A DNA stretch of 64,000 nt from Yoonia sp. R2331 (GTDB lineage Bacteria; Pseudomonadota; Alphaproteobacteria; Rhodobacterales; Rhodobacteraceae), in the NCBI RefSeq assembly GCF_041103235.1, contig NZ_JBGCUN010000003.1, positions 62,001 through 126,000 on the forward strand, read 5' to 3'. Position 1 is the first letter of the stretch. Every line of letters starts with the position of its first letter. The notes under the pieces were generated by a model. The model saw only the letters and a list, made by a program, of their open reading frames with translations. It made no database searches and had not been told where the DNA came from. The position numbers and the translations under genes are program-made. Of the stretch, positions 1 to 7,756 are shown in pieces.

Positions 1-1
1 G

Positions 2-790
2 AGTATCAACCGCAATGAAATCGACATCGTCGCTGTGACCGGCAATTCGATGGGCTGGTATTCGGCCCTTGCCTGCGGCGGGTCCGTCACCCCGCAAGCG
101 GGCTTTGAGATCAGCAATACCATGGGCACGCTGATGCAAGAGGCATTGATCGGAGGGCAGTTGATCTATCCGTTTGTTGGGGAAGATTGGGTGCCGGACC
201 TTGAACGCAAAGCCGCTCTTCTCGACACTGTCGCAGAAATTAACGACCGCAAAGGCAACGTTCTCGCCCTGTCCATCGACCTTGGCGGCATGCTGGTTCT
301 GGCAGGCAATGACGCAGGCCTTGCCGCGTTCGAGGCGTCCGTCCCACCCGTTCAGGGCCGTTTCCCCATGCGTTTGCCAAATCACGCGGCCTTTCACACA
401 GCCCTTCAGACCCAGGTAGCTGACCAAGGTCGCGCACGCCTGTCCCGTCATCTGATCGGTCAGCCGAACCTGCCTTTGATTGATGGGCGCGGGGCAATCT
501 GGTGGCCGGATGCGTCTGACACCGACGCTCTTTATGACTACACGTTGGGAGCCCAAGTGACTGAAACCTATGACTTTACGCGCGCCATCGCCATAGCTGC
601 GCGAGAGTTTGCGCCCGACCTGTTCATCATCACCGGACCGGGGACCACGCTTGGCGGCGCCGTTGCCCAGTCGCTGAATTTGTCGAATTGGCAGGGCCTT
701 GCGACCAAAGCCGATTTTCAATCCAGACAAGCCGACGCGCCGTTCCTTATCGCGATGGGTAACGCGGCGCAGCGGGCTATCGTGACTTAA
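2..790 (+). CDS. Malonyl-CoA ACP transacylase-like protein (5' end outside window)
   Basis: The reading frame is open from base 2, so the gene begins upstream; the GTG at 35 is internal. The visible 263 residues contain a GNSMG nucleophile elbow (Ser of GxSxG) near the start and an AFHT histidine motif, which is the pattern of the FabD-like acyltransferase fold. The C-terminal part has a glycine-rich GPGTTLGGAVAQ segment, also usual in that fold. It ends 12 bases before the aldehyde dehydrogenase on the same strand, so the two are probably one operon. The substrate is not known from the sequence; a role with the dehydrogenase in amino-acid or carboxylate catabolism is inferred only from the adjacency. 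Confidence 0.7.
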   Translation, partial: SINRNEIDIVAVTGNSMGWYSALACGGSVTPQAGFEISNTMGTLMQEALIGGQLIYPFVGEDWVPDLERKAALLDTVAEINDRKGNVLALSIDLGGMLVLAGNDAGLAAFEASVPPVQGRFPMRLPNHAAFHTALQTQVADQGRARLSRHLIGQPNLPLIDGRGAIWWPDASDTDALYDYTLGAQVTETYDFTRAIAIAAREFAPDLFIITGPGTTLGGAVAQSLNLSNWQGLATKADFQSRQADAPFLIAMGNAAQRAIVT

Positions 791-802
791 GGAAAGAGCC
801 AA

Positions 803-2300
803 ATGACAATTCATGGCGATACTCTCAAAGCCGCAGGACTGACCGATGCCGAACTGAAAGGGGGTAGCCTGACTGTGTGCTCCCCCATTTGACGGGACGG
901 AGGTCGCGCAGGTCCATGAACCCCCCTTGTCGGACATGGATGCAATCATCGAAGGGTCTCAGGACGCCTTCGAAGCGTGGCGTCAGGTGCCCGCCCCGCG
1001 GCGCGGCGAATTGGTCCGCCTTCCGGGCGAAGAACTGCGCGCCGCCAAGGCCGAATTGGGCGCCGTCGTAACGCTGGAAGCAGGCAAGATCACCTCCGAG
1101 GGCTTGGGCGAGGTGCAGGAAATGATCGACATTTGCGACTTTGCGGTCGGTCTGTCACGCCAGCTTTATGGACTGACAATTGCGTCCGAGCGTCCCGGTC
1201 ATCGCATGATGGAAACTTGGCATCCGATGGGCCCTTGCGGCGTGATCACGGCCTTTAACTTTCCCGTCGCGGTTTGGTCGTGGAACACTGCCCTTGCGCT
1301 TGTGTGCGGCAATCCGGTCATCTGGAAACCCTCTGAGAAATCCCCGCTAACGGCGCTGGCCGCGATGAAGATCATGAAACGCGCGCTGGCGCGGTTTGGC
1401 GATGCCCCCGAAGGTCTGGTTCAGGTTGTCATCGGCGGTGCAGATGTGGGTGCAGCCCTTGTGGCCTCGCCCGACGTTCCGATCCTTTCTGCCACCGGAT
1501 CAACGCGCATGGGATCCATCGTCGGCCCGCAGGTCGCCGCCCGGTTTGGCCGCCCGATCCTTGAACTTGGGGGCAACAACGCCATGATCGTGGCCCCTTC
1601 CGCCGATATGGACATGGCGGTGCGCGCCATTGTCTTTTCAGCTGTCGGGACCGCAGGCCAACGCTGCACCACATTGCGCCGCTTGATTGTCCACAATTCG
1701 GTCCGCGTTGATCTGGTGAACAAACTGGCCAAAGCCTACGCAAGCCTGCCTGTCGGCGATCCGCGCAGCGATGGCACATTGGTTGGCCCACTCATTGATC
1801 AGCACGCCCTGACCGCGATGCAATCCGCATTGGCCGCAGCAAAGGTGCAGGGCGGCACCGTATACGGCGGCGAGGCCGTGAAGGTTGGGACAGGCGGTGC
1901 CTACGCAGCCCCTGCCATCGTTGATATGCCCAAACAGTCAGACATAGTGCGCACGGAAACCTTTGTACCCATCCTTTATGTCGTGGGCTACGATACCTTT
2001 GAGGAGGCCATGGCGCTGCACAATGGTGTCCCGCAGGGCCTATCATCGTGCATCTTCACGATGGATATGCGCGAGGCCGAAACCTTCATGTCAGCCACAG
2101 GGTCTGATTGCGGAATTGCGAACGTCAATATTGGGCCATCGGGTGCGGAAATTGGCGGTGCCTTTGGCGGTGAAAAGGAAACAGGCGGCGGGCGCGAAAG
2201 CGGCTCGGATGCTTGGAAAGCCTACATGCGGCGTCAGACAAATACGGTGAACTATTCTGACGAATTGCCGCTGGCCCAAGGCGTCAAGTTCGACTTCTGA
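803..2300 (+). pseudogene. Aldehyde dehydrogenase (ALDH7/AmaB-like) with a single-base frameshift
   Basis: ATG at 803 opens a frame that reads MTIHGDTLKAAGLTDAEL and stops at a TGA at 890-892. If one T is removed from the TTT at 888-890 the frame continues without interruption into the 927-2300 frame, giving about 498 residues, the normal family length. The rest is intact: NAD-binding fold, LELGGNN glutamate motif, and the catalytic cysteine in GQRCTT. This sequence type matches ALDH7, which oxidises aminoadipate semialdehyde or piperideine-6-carboxylate in lysine breakdown. Either the base is a sequencing error in a homopolymer or the gene is newly broken; translation from an internal start such as the ATG at 936 would lack the first 45 or so residues. 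Confidence 0.8.
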
Positions 2301-2646
2301 ACGTTATGAGGCCGGGAAATTTTGTGCCCTTGCCGTGCAAGGCTGGTTTGGGCGCGGCGGGGAAAGCAACAGACGCTTTTGCCCGGAGAGGCGGCCCTTG
2401 TACGATGCTCTGCGTTTGGGTGTGTTGGCGGGAAGTTGAAATCCGGTCATGATATGTCCTGTATTACGCGATCCAGCTCAATCAACCAGCGACAGGATGA
2501 TTGAATATTGCCTGGTTTCGGCTTTCTGAATGACCGGTTCAGTGACACCTTTTGTACTGCAAGAAGTTCATCGCTACACCTGCAATGCAGTGCTGCGTCA
2601 GCAATGGCAGCCACAGCACAAGTCGGCTTTGTCCCGCAAAGCGGAC
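2301..2646. other. Intergenic stretch with no convincing gene
   Basis: It lies between the convergent aldehyde dehydrogenase and COQ9 genes. Short open frames occur on both strands, but none has a ribosome binding site or a recognisable product. A small hairpin, GCTTTG-5-CAAAGC at 2626-2642, lies directly after the COQ9 stop codon but lacks a T tract on either side. Confidence 0.5.
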
Positions 2647-3336
2647 CTATTGCTCCCGCCACATCCCCGGGAGGTCATCAAAGTCTGGCATCTGGCGTGG
2701 CGCTTTGACCCGCGCGGCAAGCTGGCCCAGGGGACCAGTCAAAGGCTTCAAGAGCGGGTTGTCACGCAGTTGAGCCTTCACCTTTTCGAACTGCATCACA
2801 TCAGCGATACGTCGGTCGATGAAGGCATCGGTGGCGGCCCCGTCGGGCGAGGTATCGCCGAGCCAATACAGCACAACAGAGCCGTAGACCGCAGAAAGGG
2901 TGGCGCGTTTGGAATACCAGTTGATGTCGTCAGAGGTGTCGCCCAGTGCTGTCCAGATCGCATCCGCTGTGCCCCAGATCAGCCGCGCGCCATCGGGCGA
3001 CATATGCGGTAGCGCAAAAAGCGCCGTAGCGCGGCGCACCGCCTCTTTGTCGGGCACCGCCGCCAGACGCAGGCGGATCGCATGGGCCACCTTCTCGCTA
3101 TACCGCATGTCCCCAAGGTCCGCGGCCCGCATCGCGGCGATCATCGCCGCATCGCCTTGTTGGTGAGAAAGGATCGCCAGGTCGACCGCCCCGCGCGGGC
3201 AAAGTGTGGCGGCATGGGCGGGGTCGATCCCGACCTCGGCCACGGCGGCGTCAAACGTGGCAGGCGACCACCCGTCAAATGCCACATGGGTCAATGCCGC
3301 GTCCAAAAGTTGTAGCTTTAGTGGGTCGGTTTGCAT
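2647..3336 (-). CDS. COQ9 family protein, ubiquinone biosynthesis
   Basis: The protein of 229 residues is a COQ9 homologue: an N-terminal TetR-like helical part (LLDAALTHVAFDGWSP) and the family-typical C-terminal part with DDINWYSKRATLSAVYGSVVLYWLGD. COQ9 binds lipid and supports COQ7-type hydroxylation of ubiquinone precursors at the membrane. The frame can be extended to a TTG at 3369, but ATG at 3336 has GGAGAT eight bases upstream and is preferred. It is a single gene, divergent from rpsU. Confidence 0.85.
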   Translation of the reverse strand: MQTDPLKLQLLDAALTHVAFDGWSPATFDAAVAEVGIDPAHAATLCPRGAVDLAILSHQQGDAAMIAAMRAADLGDMRYSEKVAHAIRLRLAAVPDKEAVRRATALFALPHMSPDGARLIWGTADAIWTALGDTSDDINWYSKRATLSAVYGSVVLYWLGDTSPDGAATDAFIDRRIADVMQFEKVKAQLRDNPLLKPLTGPLGQLAARVKAPRQMPDFDDLPGMWREQ

Positions 3337-3444
3337 TGCAATCTCCGGCTTTGTCTGAAGACTCGACAAGATAGGGCGGCCTTGCTATATGCCCACTTCC
3401 TGCAACTTATTGCAAATCCAGATTAGAAAGGTGGTGTAAACCAC

Positions 3445-3651
3445 ATGCAGGTAAGTGTTCGTGATAACAACGTCGATCAGGCGTTGCGTGCCCTGAAGAA
3501 GAAACTTCAGCGTGAGGGCGTTTTTCGTGAAATGAAGCTCAAGCAACATTTCGAAAAACCGTCCGTCCGCAAGGCGCGCGAAAAGGCCGAAGCAATCCGC
3601 CGTCAGCGCAAGCTGGCCCGGAAGAAGGCCCAGCGTGAGGGTCTGCTCTAA
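3445..3651 (+). CDS. rpsU: 30S ribosomal protein S21
   Basis: The 68-residue, highly basic protein starts [20 protein letters not shown], the standard S21 N-terminus, and has the expected length. S21 is a small-subunit protein that helps initiation near the 3' end of 16S rRNA. It is monocistronic and is followed by a strong intrinsic terminator 26 bases after its stop codon. Confidence 0.98.
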   Translation: MQVSVRDNNVDQALRALKKKLQREGVFREMKLKQHFEKPSVRKAREKAEAIRRQRKLARKKAQREGLL

Positions 3652-3677
3652 GAGCAGCTCGCGACGTTACGAATAGG

Positions 3678-3708
3678 CCCCCGTCAGAGCAATTTGGCGG
3701 GGGTTTTT
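3678..3708 (+). terminator. Intrinsic terminator of rpsU
   Basis: CCCCCG at 3678-3683 pairs with CGGGGG at 3698-3703 and is followed directly by TTTTT. Confidence 0.9.
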
Positions 3709-3764
3709 CATTCTTGTGCGTTGCTGCTATCGACATGCAGCAAATAATCCCGGAAAGGACCGAT

Positions 3765-4277
3765 ATGACTCGCCTTCCCAACCCCGGTGCGCCTTTCCCC
3801 AATGTGATTGTGTCCGCGCTCGAAGGTGGCCAAATGTCACTGGGCCAAGTGCCCGATTGGGGTCTAGTGGTGATCTATCGCGGGTTGCATTGCCCCAAGT
3901 GCAAAGATTATTTGCGCCAGCTCGAGGCGCTGCGCGATGATTTTGCAGCCCTTGATGTGACGGTCATTGCAGCCTCTGGCGATCCGGCAGACCGAGCACA
4001 GGCGATGGTCGATGAAACGGGGTATGGCGGGCCGATGGGCTATGATCTGAGCGTGCCGCAAATGCGCGATCTGGGGCTTTATATCTCGGACCCGCTATCA
4101 GATACGGAAACGGATCGCCCCTTTGCCGAACCAGGGCTTTTTGTGATCAACCCGGCCGGCCAATTGCAGGTCCACGACATCTCGACCGCGCCTTGGGCAC
4201 GGCCCGATCTGACGATGGTCCGAGACGGGATCAGGTTTGCGCAGGATAAGGGGCGGCCGCCGCGCGGCACGCACTAG
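3765..4277 (+). CDS. Peroxiredoxin-like (AhpC/TSA, redoxin) family protein
   Basis: The 170-residue protein has a thioredoxin-like fold with the segment GLVVIYRGLHCPKCKDYL, where a CPKC pair sits at the usual redox position after the first strand. This pattern belongs to the redoxin/AhpC-TSA group, likely a thiol peroxidase or reductase in the cytosol. ATG at 3765 follows GGAAAGGA; the open frame upstream to 3714 has no site and would include part of the rpsU terminator. The exact substrate cannot be told. Confidence 0.8.
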   Translation: MTRLPNPGAPFPNVIVSALEGGQMSLGQVPDWGLVVIYRGLHCPKCKDYLRQLEALRDDFAALDVTVIAASGDPADRAQAMVDETGYGGPMGYDLSVPQMRDLGLYISDPLSDTETDRPFAEPGLFVINPAGQLQVHDISTAPWARPDLTMVRDGIRFAQDKGRPPRGTH

Positions 4278-4280
4278 GCG

Positions 4281-4634
4281 CTATTGCTTCACGTATTGGG
4301 TCTGCTTGCCGCGACCCTGGTCGCGCACCGTGACAAGCGCGTTGCCGTCCACCAGCACCACGATGCAGTCAGCTGGCAGGTCTTCACCACCCAGCGCGCG
4401 GTTGAAACAGGCCATGCCATTCTGATAGCGCCATGTGCCAGTCAGATCCTTGCCTGCGGCCCCACCTGACAAGGTGCCGTTGCCATTGAACCGGAACCAA
4501 TTTCCATTGGCGTCGGCATAGGCGTTATCAACGACCTGCGCGCGAAATATATCGCGGTCGCCGATTTGCTGCCACTCGGCCAGCACCGGGGTTGCAAGGG
4601 TCAAAGGGATGAGGGCGGCGAGAAAACTACGCAT
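4281..4634 (-). CDS. Small secreted protein of unknown function
   Basis: The 117-residue product starts MRSFLAALIPLTLATPVLA, a clean Sec signal peptide with an ALA cleavage site, leaving a mature protein of about 98 residues. The mature part has NGNWFRFNGNGTLSG and TGTWRYQNGMACFNRAL, a small beta-rich domain with two cysteines, probably periplasmic. ATG at 4634 has GGAG seven bases upstream; an in-frame ATG at 4646 lacks one. I do not recognise a characterised family. It is convergent with the redoxin gene, three bases apart. Confidence 0.7.
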   Translation of the reverse strand: MRSFLAALIPLTLATPVLAEWQQIGDRDIFRAQVVDNAYADANGNWFRFNGNGTLSGGAAGKDLTGTWRYQNGMACFNRALGGEDLPADCIVVLVDGNALVTVRDQGRGKQTQYVKQ

Positions 4635-4752
4635 CAAATGCTCCATTTACCAATCTCAACAGAAGTGGTGTCAGCCAGCGCCCGGGTCAAGACCCCGGGA
4701 TGGCGGGCGGGGCGTTTTGCGCGGGCATTCGCCCGTGCAAGAGCGGCGCACG

Positions 4753-5211
4753 TCAGACCGGCAGGGCCGTCGTCTGCCGCACAGTGCGCAGCGCGAAAGA
4801 CGATTGCATCTGCGCCACTCCGGGCAATGTCGCCAGATAGCGGCGGTGGATGCGGGCAAAATCCTCGGTATCGCCTGCCACGACCTTCAATAGGTAATCC
4901 GCCGTGCCCGCCATCAAATGACATTCCAGCACATCCGGCACGCGGGCAACTGCGCGCTCAAAGGCGTCAAGCACCTCATCCGCCTGGCCTGACAGGGTGA
5001 TTTCGACAAAAACTGTCGTGGGCCGTCCCATCTTGCGAGGGTTCAACAGCGCGACATAGCCCGCGATGATCCCGTCCTTTTCCAACCGCTGGATGCGGCG
5101 GTGACAGGCCGAGGGGGACAGGTTCACCTTATCCGAAAGCTCTGCATGGGACATCCGGCCTTGCTTTTGCAACACCTCAAGGATTCGGCGATCTATGTGG
5201 TCGATTTCCAT
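4753..5211 (-). CDS. Lrp/AsnC-family transcriptional regulator, probable regulator of ald
   Basis: The 152-residue protein has the family layout: N-terminal winged helix-turn-helix (IDRRILEVLQKQGRMSHAELSDKVNLSPSACHRRI) and C-terminal RAM ligand domain (VFVEITLSG...CHLMAGTADYLLKV). It is divergent from alanine dehydrogenase with 137 bases between starts, the standard arrangement for a local Lrp-type activator responding to alanine or a related amino acid. The in-frame GTG/ATG further upstream (to 5277) would run through the operator region, so ATG at 5211 is preferred. Confidence 0.9.
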   Translation of the reverse strand: MEIDHIDRRILEVLQKQGRMSHAELSDKVNLSPSACHRRIQRLEKDGIIAGYVALLNPRKMGRPTTVFVEITLSGQADEVLDAFERAVARVPDVLECHLMAGTADYLLKVVAGDTEDFARIHRRYLATLPGVAQMQSSFALRTVRQTTALPV

Positions 5212-5245
5212 CTGACGCAGGTTCCTATCGAGATTTCTGATTTCA

Positions 5246-5306
5246 GCGCAAGATTTCACGACAGATTGCGCTATCACCGCATAATCAAGGCTGGGACATT
5301 GCGCAA
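5246..5306. promoter_or_regulatory. Repeated GCGCAA half-sites, putative Lrp/AsnC operator
   Basis: Between the divergent regulator and ald genes, GCGCAA (5246-5251) and TTGCGC (5266-5271) form an inverted repeat with a 14-base gap, and a compact palindrome TTGCGCAA occurs at 5299-5306. Such repeats are what a multimeric Lrp-type protein would bind; binding is inferred. Confidence 0.4.
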
Positions 5307-5348
5307 GAACGCTCCGATGCTGGACCCAACACTATCAGGAGACGTGCC

Positions 5349-6467
5349 ATGCATATCGGATGCCCGACAGAGATCAAACCGCAAGAATTTCGGGTCGGCA
5401 TGACGCCCAACGCCGCGCGCGAGGCTGTGGCCCACGGCCATCAAGTCACCGTGCAATCCGGTGCCGGGGTGGGTGCGGGGTTCACCGATGAGGATTATCT
5501 GGCCGCCGGTGCGCAGATCGCGGGTAATGCGGCAGACATCTTTGCCGCCGCCGATATGATCGTGAAGGTCAAGGAACCCCAAGCGGTTGAGCGCCAGATG
5601 CTGCGCGCGGGTCAGATCCTGTTCACCTATCTGCATCTGGCTCCGGACCCCGATCAGACCCACGACCTGATCGCCTCGGGCGCCACTTGCATCGCCTATG
5701 AGACGGTGACAGACGCCCAAGGTGGTCTGCCGCTGCTGGCACCCATGTCAGAAGTGGCCGGGCGATTGGCCCCGCAGGTTGGCGCCTGGACATTGCAAAA
5801 GGCCAATGGCGGGCGCGGTGTGCTGATGGGTGGCGTGCCCGGCGTTGGCCCGGCCCGCGTGGTGGTGATTGGCGGCGGGGTTGTTGGCACCCATGCGGCG
5901 CGGATCGCGTCAGGTATGGGCGCGGATGTGACCGTGCTGGACCGGTCCCTGCCCCGGCTGCGTTATCTTGACGATGTCTTTGGCGCGCAGTTCAACACCT
6001 CTTACGCCAGTGCGGGCAACACCGCTGATTTGGCGGCAGAAGCTGACCTGATCATCGGTGCGGTTCTGATCCCCGGTGCCGCAGCACCCAAGCTGATCAG
6101 CCGCGCGCAATTGGCCGACCTCAAACCTGGTGCTGCACTGGTGGATGTGGCGATTGATCAGGGCGGTTGCTTTGAAACCTCGCGCGCCACCACGCATCAG
6201 GACCCGATCTATGACGTCGATGGGATCATGCATTACTGCGTGGCTAATATGCCGGGTGCCGTGGCGCGCACCTCGACCATCGCCCTTGGCAATGCAACCA
6301 TGCCTTTCATGCTGGCATTGGCAGATAAAGGCTGGCGACAGGCCTGCGCGGACGATCCGCATTTGCTGAATGGACTGAATGTGCATGCGGGTCAGTTGAC
6401 CTATTATGCGGTTGGCAAGGCTTTGGGCATCGACGTGCTGGCCCCCAGCCTTGCCCTGAAAGCCTGA
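5349..6467 (+). CDS. ald: Alanine dehydrogenase
   Basis: The 372-residue protein is full length for the family. It starts MHIGCPTEIKPQEFRV, has the substrate-binding VKVKEPQ segment, a second-domain Rossmann motif (VVVIGGGVVGTHAARIASGMGADVTV) and the MHYCVANMPGAVARTST segment typical of alanine dehydrogenase. The enzyme reversibly deaminates L-alanine to pyruvate and ammonia with NAD. It is preceded by ATCAGGAGACGTGCC, and its divergent Lrp/AsnC neighbour is the probable regulator. Confidence 0.96.
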   Translation: MHIGCPTEIKPQEFRVGMTPNAAREAVAHGHQVTVQSGAGVGAGFTDEDYLAAGAQIAGNAADIFAAADMIVKVKEPQAVERQMLRAGQILFTYLHLAPDPDQTHDLIASGATCIAYETVTDAQGGLPLLAPMSEVAGRLAPQVGAWTLQKANGGRGVLMGGVPGVGPARVVVIGGGVVGTHAARIASGMGADVTVLDRSLPRLRYLDDVFGAQFNTSYASAGNTADLAAEADLIIGAVLIPGAAAPKLISRAQLADLKPGAALVDVAIDQGGCFETSRATTHQDPIYDVDGIMHYCVANMPGAVARTSTIALGNATMPFMLALADKGWRQACADDPHLLNGLNVHAGQLTYYAVGKALGIDVLAPSLALKA

Positions 6468-6566
6468 ACAGGGTCTGAATGCGCCGCACGGCAAGTGTGT
6501 GCGGCGCTAATTCATAAGCTTTTTCAGCGCATTACGTGCAATCTAAAAGAACGTCCAAAATTTCGG

Positions 6567-6592
6567 GGAACCGAAGTGTATCTTGGGTCGTT
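6567..6592 (+). promoter_or_regulatory. EcfG-type promoter (GGAAC-N17-CGTT) with no gene downstream
   Basis: GGAAC at 6567-6571 and CGTT at 6589-6592 are separated by 17 bases, an exact match to the alphaproteobacterial general-stress sigma factor consensus. It points away from ald towards 6600-6672, where there is no open reading frame, only a hairpin. Confidence 0.55.
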
Positions 6593-6598
6593 ATCACA

Positions 6599-6672
6599 AC
6601 TCAAAGGCGCCTGTCCCCGTGCCTTACAGACCGGTAACGCGCCTTCCCGAAACTTGCGCGTTGCCGGTCTTT
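6599..6672 (+). ncRNA. Candidate stress-induced small RNA
   Basis: A transcript from the EcfG-type promoter at 6567-6592 would start near 6599 and reach a hairpin at 6629-6669 (GACCGGTAACGCG pairing with CGCGTTGCCGGTC, one G-U pair) followed by TTT. The first 30 bases are C-rich and predicted unpaired (CTGTCCCCGTGCC). The T tract is short, so termination may be weak. The hairpin also lies eight bases after the phyR stop codon on the other strand. The transcript is inferred, not shown. Confidence 0.35.
6629..6669. terminator. Hairpin between ald and phyR
   Basis: A 13-bp stem (6629-6641 with 6657-6669) with a 15-base loop sits between two convergent units. It could end the ald-side or small-RNA transcript (CTTTCCC follows on +) and shield phyR; no T tract follows on the minus strand. 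Confidence 0.45.
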
Positions 6673-6676
6673 CCCG

Positions 6677-7492
6677 TCAGGCTTGCAGCGTTTCGGTCGA
6701 GGCAAAGAACATCGCCTGCGCCACCGCAGACCGCACCTGATCTTCGGCATAGGGTTTGGTGATCAAGAATGCCGGTTCCGGCTTGGCACCGGTCAACAGC
6801 CGTTCGGGAAAGGCTGTGATAAAGATCACCGGCACATCGCCGAACAGGCCCAGCAGATCATTCACCGCGTCAATGCCTGACGATTTATCCGCCAGTTGAA
6901 TATCGGCCAGGATCAGCCCCGGACGCGCCGTTCGCGCCAATTCAAGTGCGGCTGCATGGGTCCGGGCGACGCCGGTGACGGTATGGCCCACTTCTGACAC
7001 GATGGTTTCAAGGTCCATGGCGATGACCGCCTCGTCCTCGATGATCAGGATGTCGCCCACCACGCTTTGCGCCATCTCGGCGTGCGCGATGCCAATCAGA
7101 CGCGCGGCCTTTGCCGCGGTGGTGCCAATGATCTGCCCCACCTCGTCGTCGCTGAACCCTTCAAGCGTTTGCAGCAACAAAGCCTCGCGCGTGGCAGGTG
7201 TCAGCTTGGCCAGGTGCGCCTGCGCTGCTGCCTCAATCCGGGTCGCGGCGTCATCAGCGTCAACTGGCGGACGACCGGTCCAGATCCGGTGCATCACCGC
7301 AAATAGCGCCACTTTGACAGGGCCATCACCTGTCAGCGCACCGGGGTCCGACAGAATGTCTTGCAGCGTGGCAAGGGCAAAGGCGTCACCGCTGTCCTGT
7401 GATCCGGTCAATGCACGCGCATACCGCCGCAAATAGGGCAAATGCGCCGCAACCGTCGCTGAAAGGTCATCCTGCGCCGTCGCAATTGTCAT
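6677..7492 (-). CDS. phyR: PhyR, general stress response anti-anti-sigma response regulator
   Basis: The 271-residue protein has an N-terminal sigma-factor-like domain (LPYLRRYARALTGSQ through LSDDEVGQ-type region, about residues 10-135) joined to a C-terminal receiver domain (DILIIEDEAVIAMDLE, phospho-acceptor in LILADIQLAD, and the KPY lysine motif). This domain order is diagnostic of PhyR: when phosphorylated it binds NepR and frees EcfG. ATG at 7492 has GGAAAA at good spacing; an ATG at 7504 would place the site too close. It is divergent from nepR-ecfG and shares a palindromic EcfG promoter with it. Confidence 0.95.
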   Translation of the reverse strand: MTIATAQDDLSATVAAHLPYLRRYARALTGSQDSGDAFALATLQDILSDPGALTGDGPVKVALFAVMHRIWTGRPPVDADDAATRIEAAAQAHLAKLTPATREALLLQTLEGFSDDEVGQIIGTTAAKAARLIGIAHAEMAQSVVGDILIIEDEAVIAMDLETIVSEVGHTVTGVARTHAAALELARTARPGLILADIQLADKSSGIDAVNDLLGLFGDVPVIFITAFPERLLTGAKPEPAFLITKPYAEDQVRSAVAQAMFFASTETLQA

Positions 7493-7520
7493 CACGTTTT
7501 CCATTTTCCTAGGTTGTTAT

Positions 7521-7552
7521 GGAACTTAACGCCTATCTTGGCGTTTAGTTCC
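7521..7552. promoter_or_regulatory. Palindromic bidirectional EcfG promoter
   Basis: On the plus strand GGAAC (7521-7525), 16 bases, CGTT (7542-7545) reads towards nepR. On the minus strand GGAAC (7552-7548), 16 bases, CGTT (7531-7528) reads towards phyR. Both are exact consensus matches. The 32 bases form one inverted repeat with 13-base arms, one mismatch, and a six-base centre, so each arm supplies the -35 box of one promoter and the -10 box of the other. Confidence 0.85.
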
Positions 7553-7591
7553 TGAAAACACATTTACCCTCAATCCGCGGTTTCAAACAGC

Positions 7592-7756
7592 ATGTCAAAA
7601 GACCAACCCAGCGAAACGGCCAAAGCGTTGATCGACGCCAACCTGCGCCGGGTCTTTTCGGAGGCTGCCGAGGAAGAATTGCCCGAACGCTTTCACGAGC
7701 TTTTGGCCCAGCTCAAGACTCGCGCGTCGCCACAGGACGACGGGCCGCAGAAATGA
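7592..7756 (+). CDS. nepR: NepR, anti-sigma factor of EcfG
   Basis: This 54-residue protein is too short for most gene callers. It reads IDANLRRVFSEAAEEELPE-RFHELLAQLK in its core, which matches the two-helix NepR domain (hxxNLRxxaxxxxxxxhPxRFxxLlxxL). NepR holds EcfG inactive until phospho-PhyR removes it. Its TGA overlaps the ATG of the sigma factor gene (ATGA at 7753-7756), so the two are translationally coupled. It is 46 bases downstream of the EcfG-type promoter. Confidence 0.93.
   Translation: MSKDQPSETAKALIDANLRRVFSEAAEEELPERFHELLAQLKTRASPQDDGPQK

Noticed and set aside
2322-2708. Short frames between aldehyde dehydrogenase and COQ9
   Set aside because: No ribosome binding sites, cysteine/serine-rich random-like products, and no similarity I recognise.
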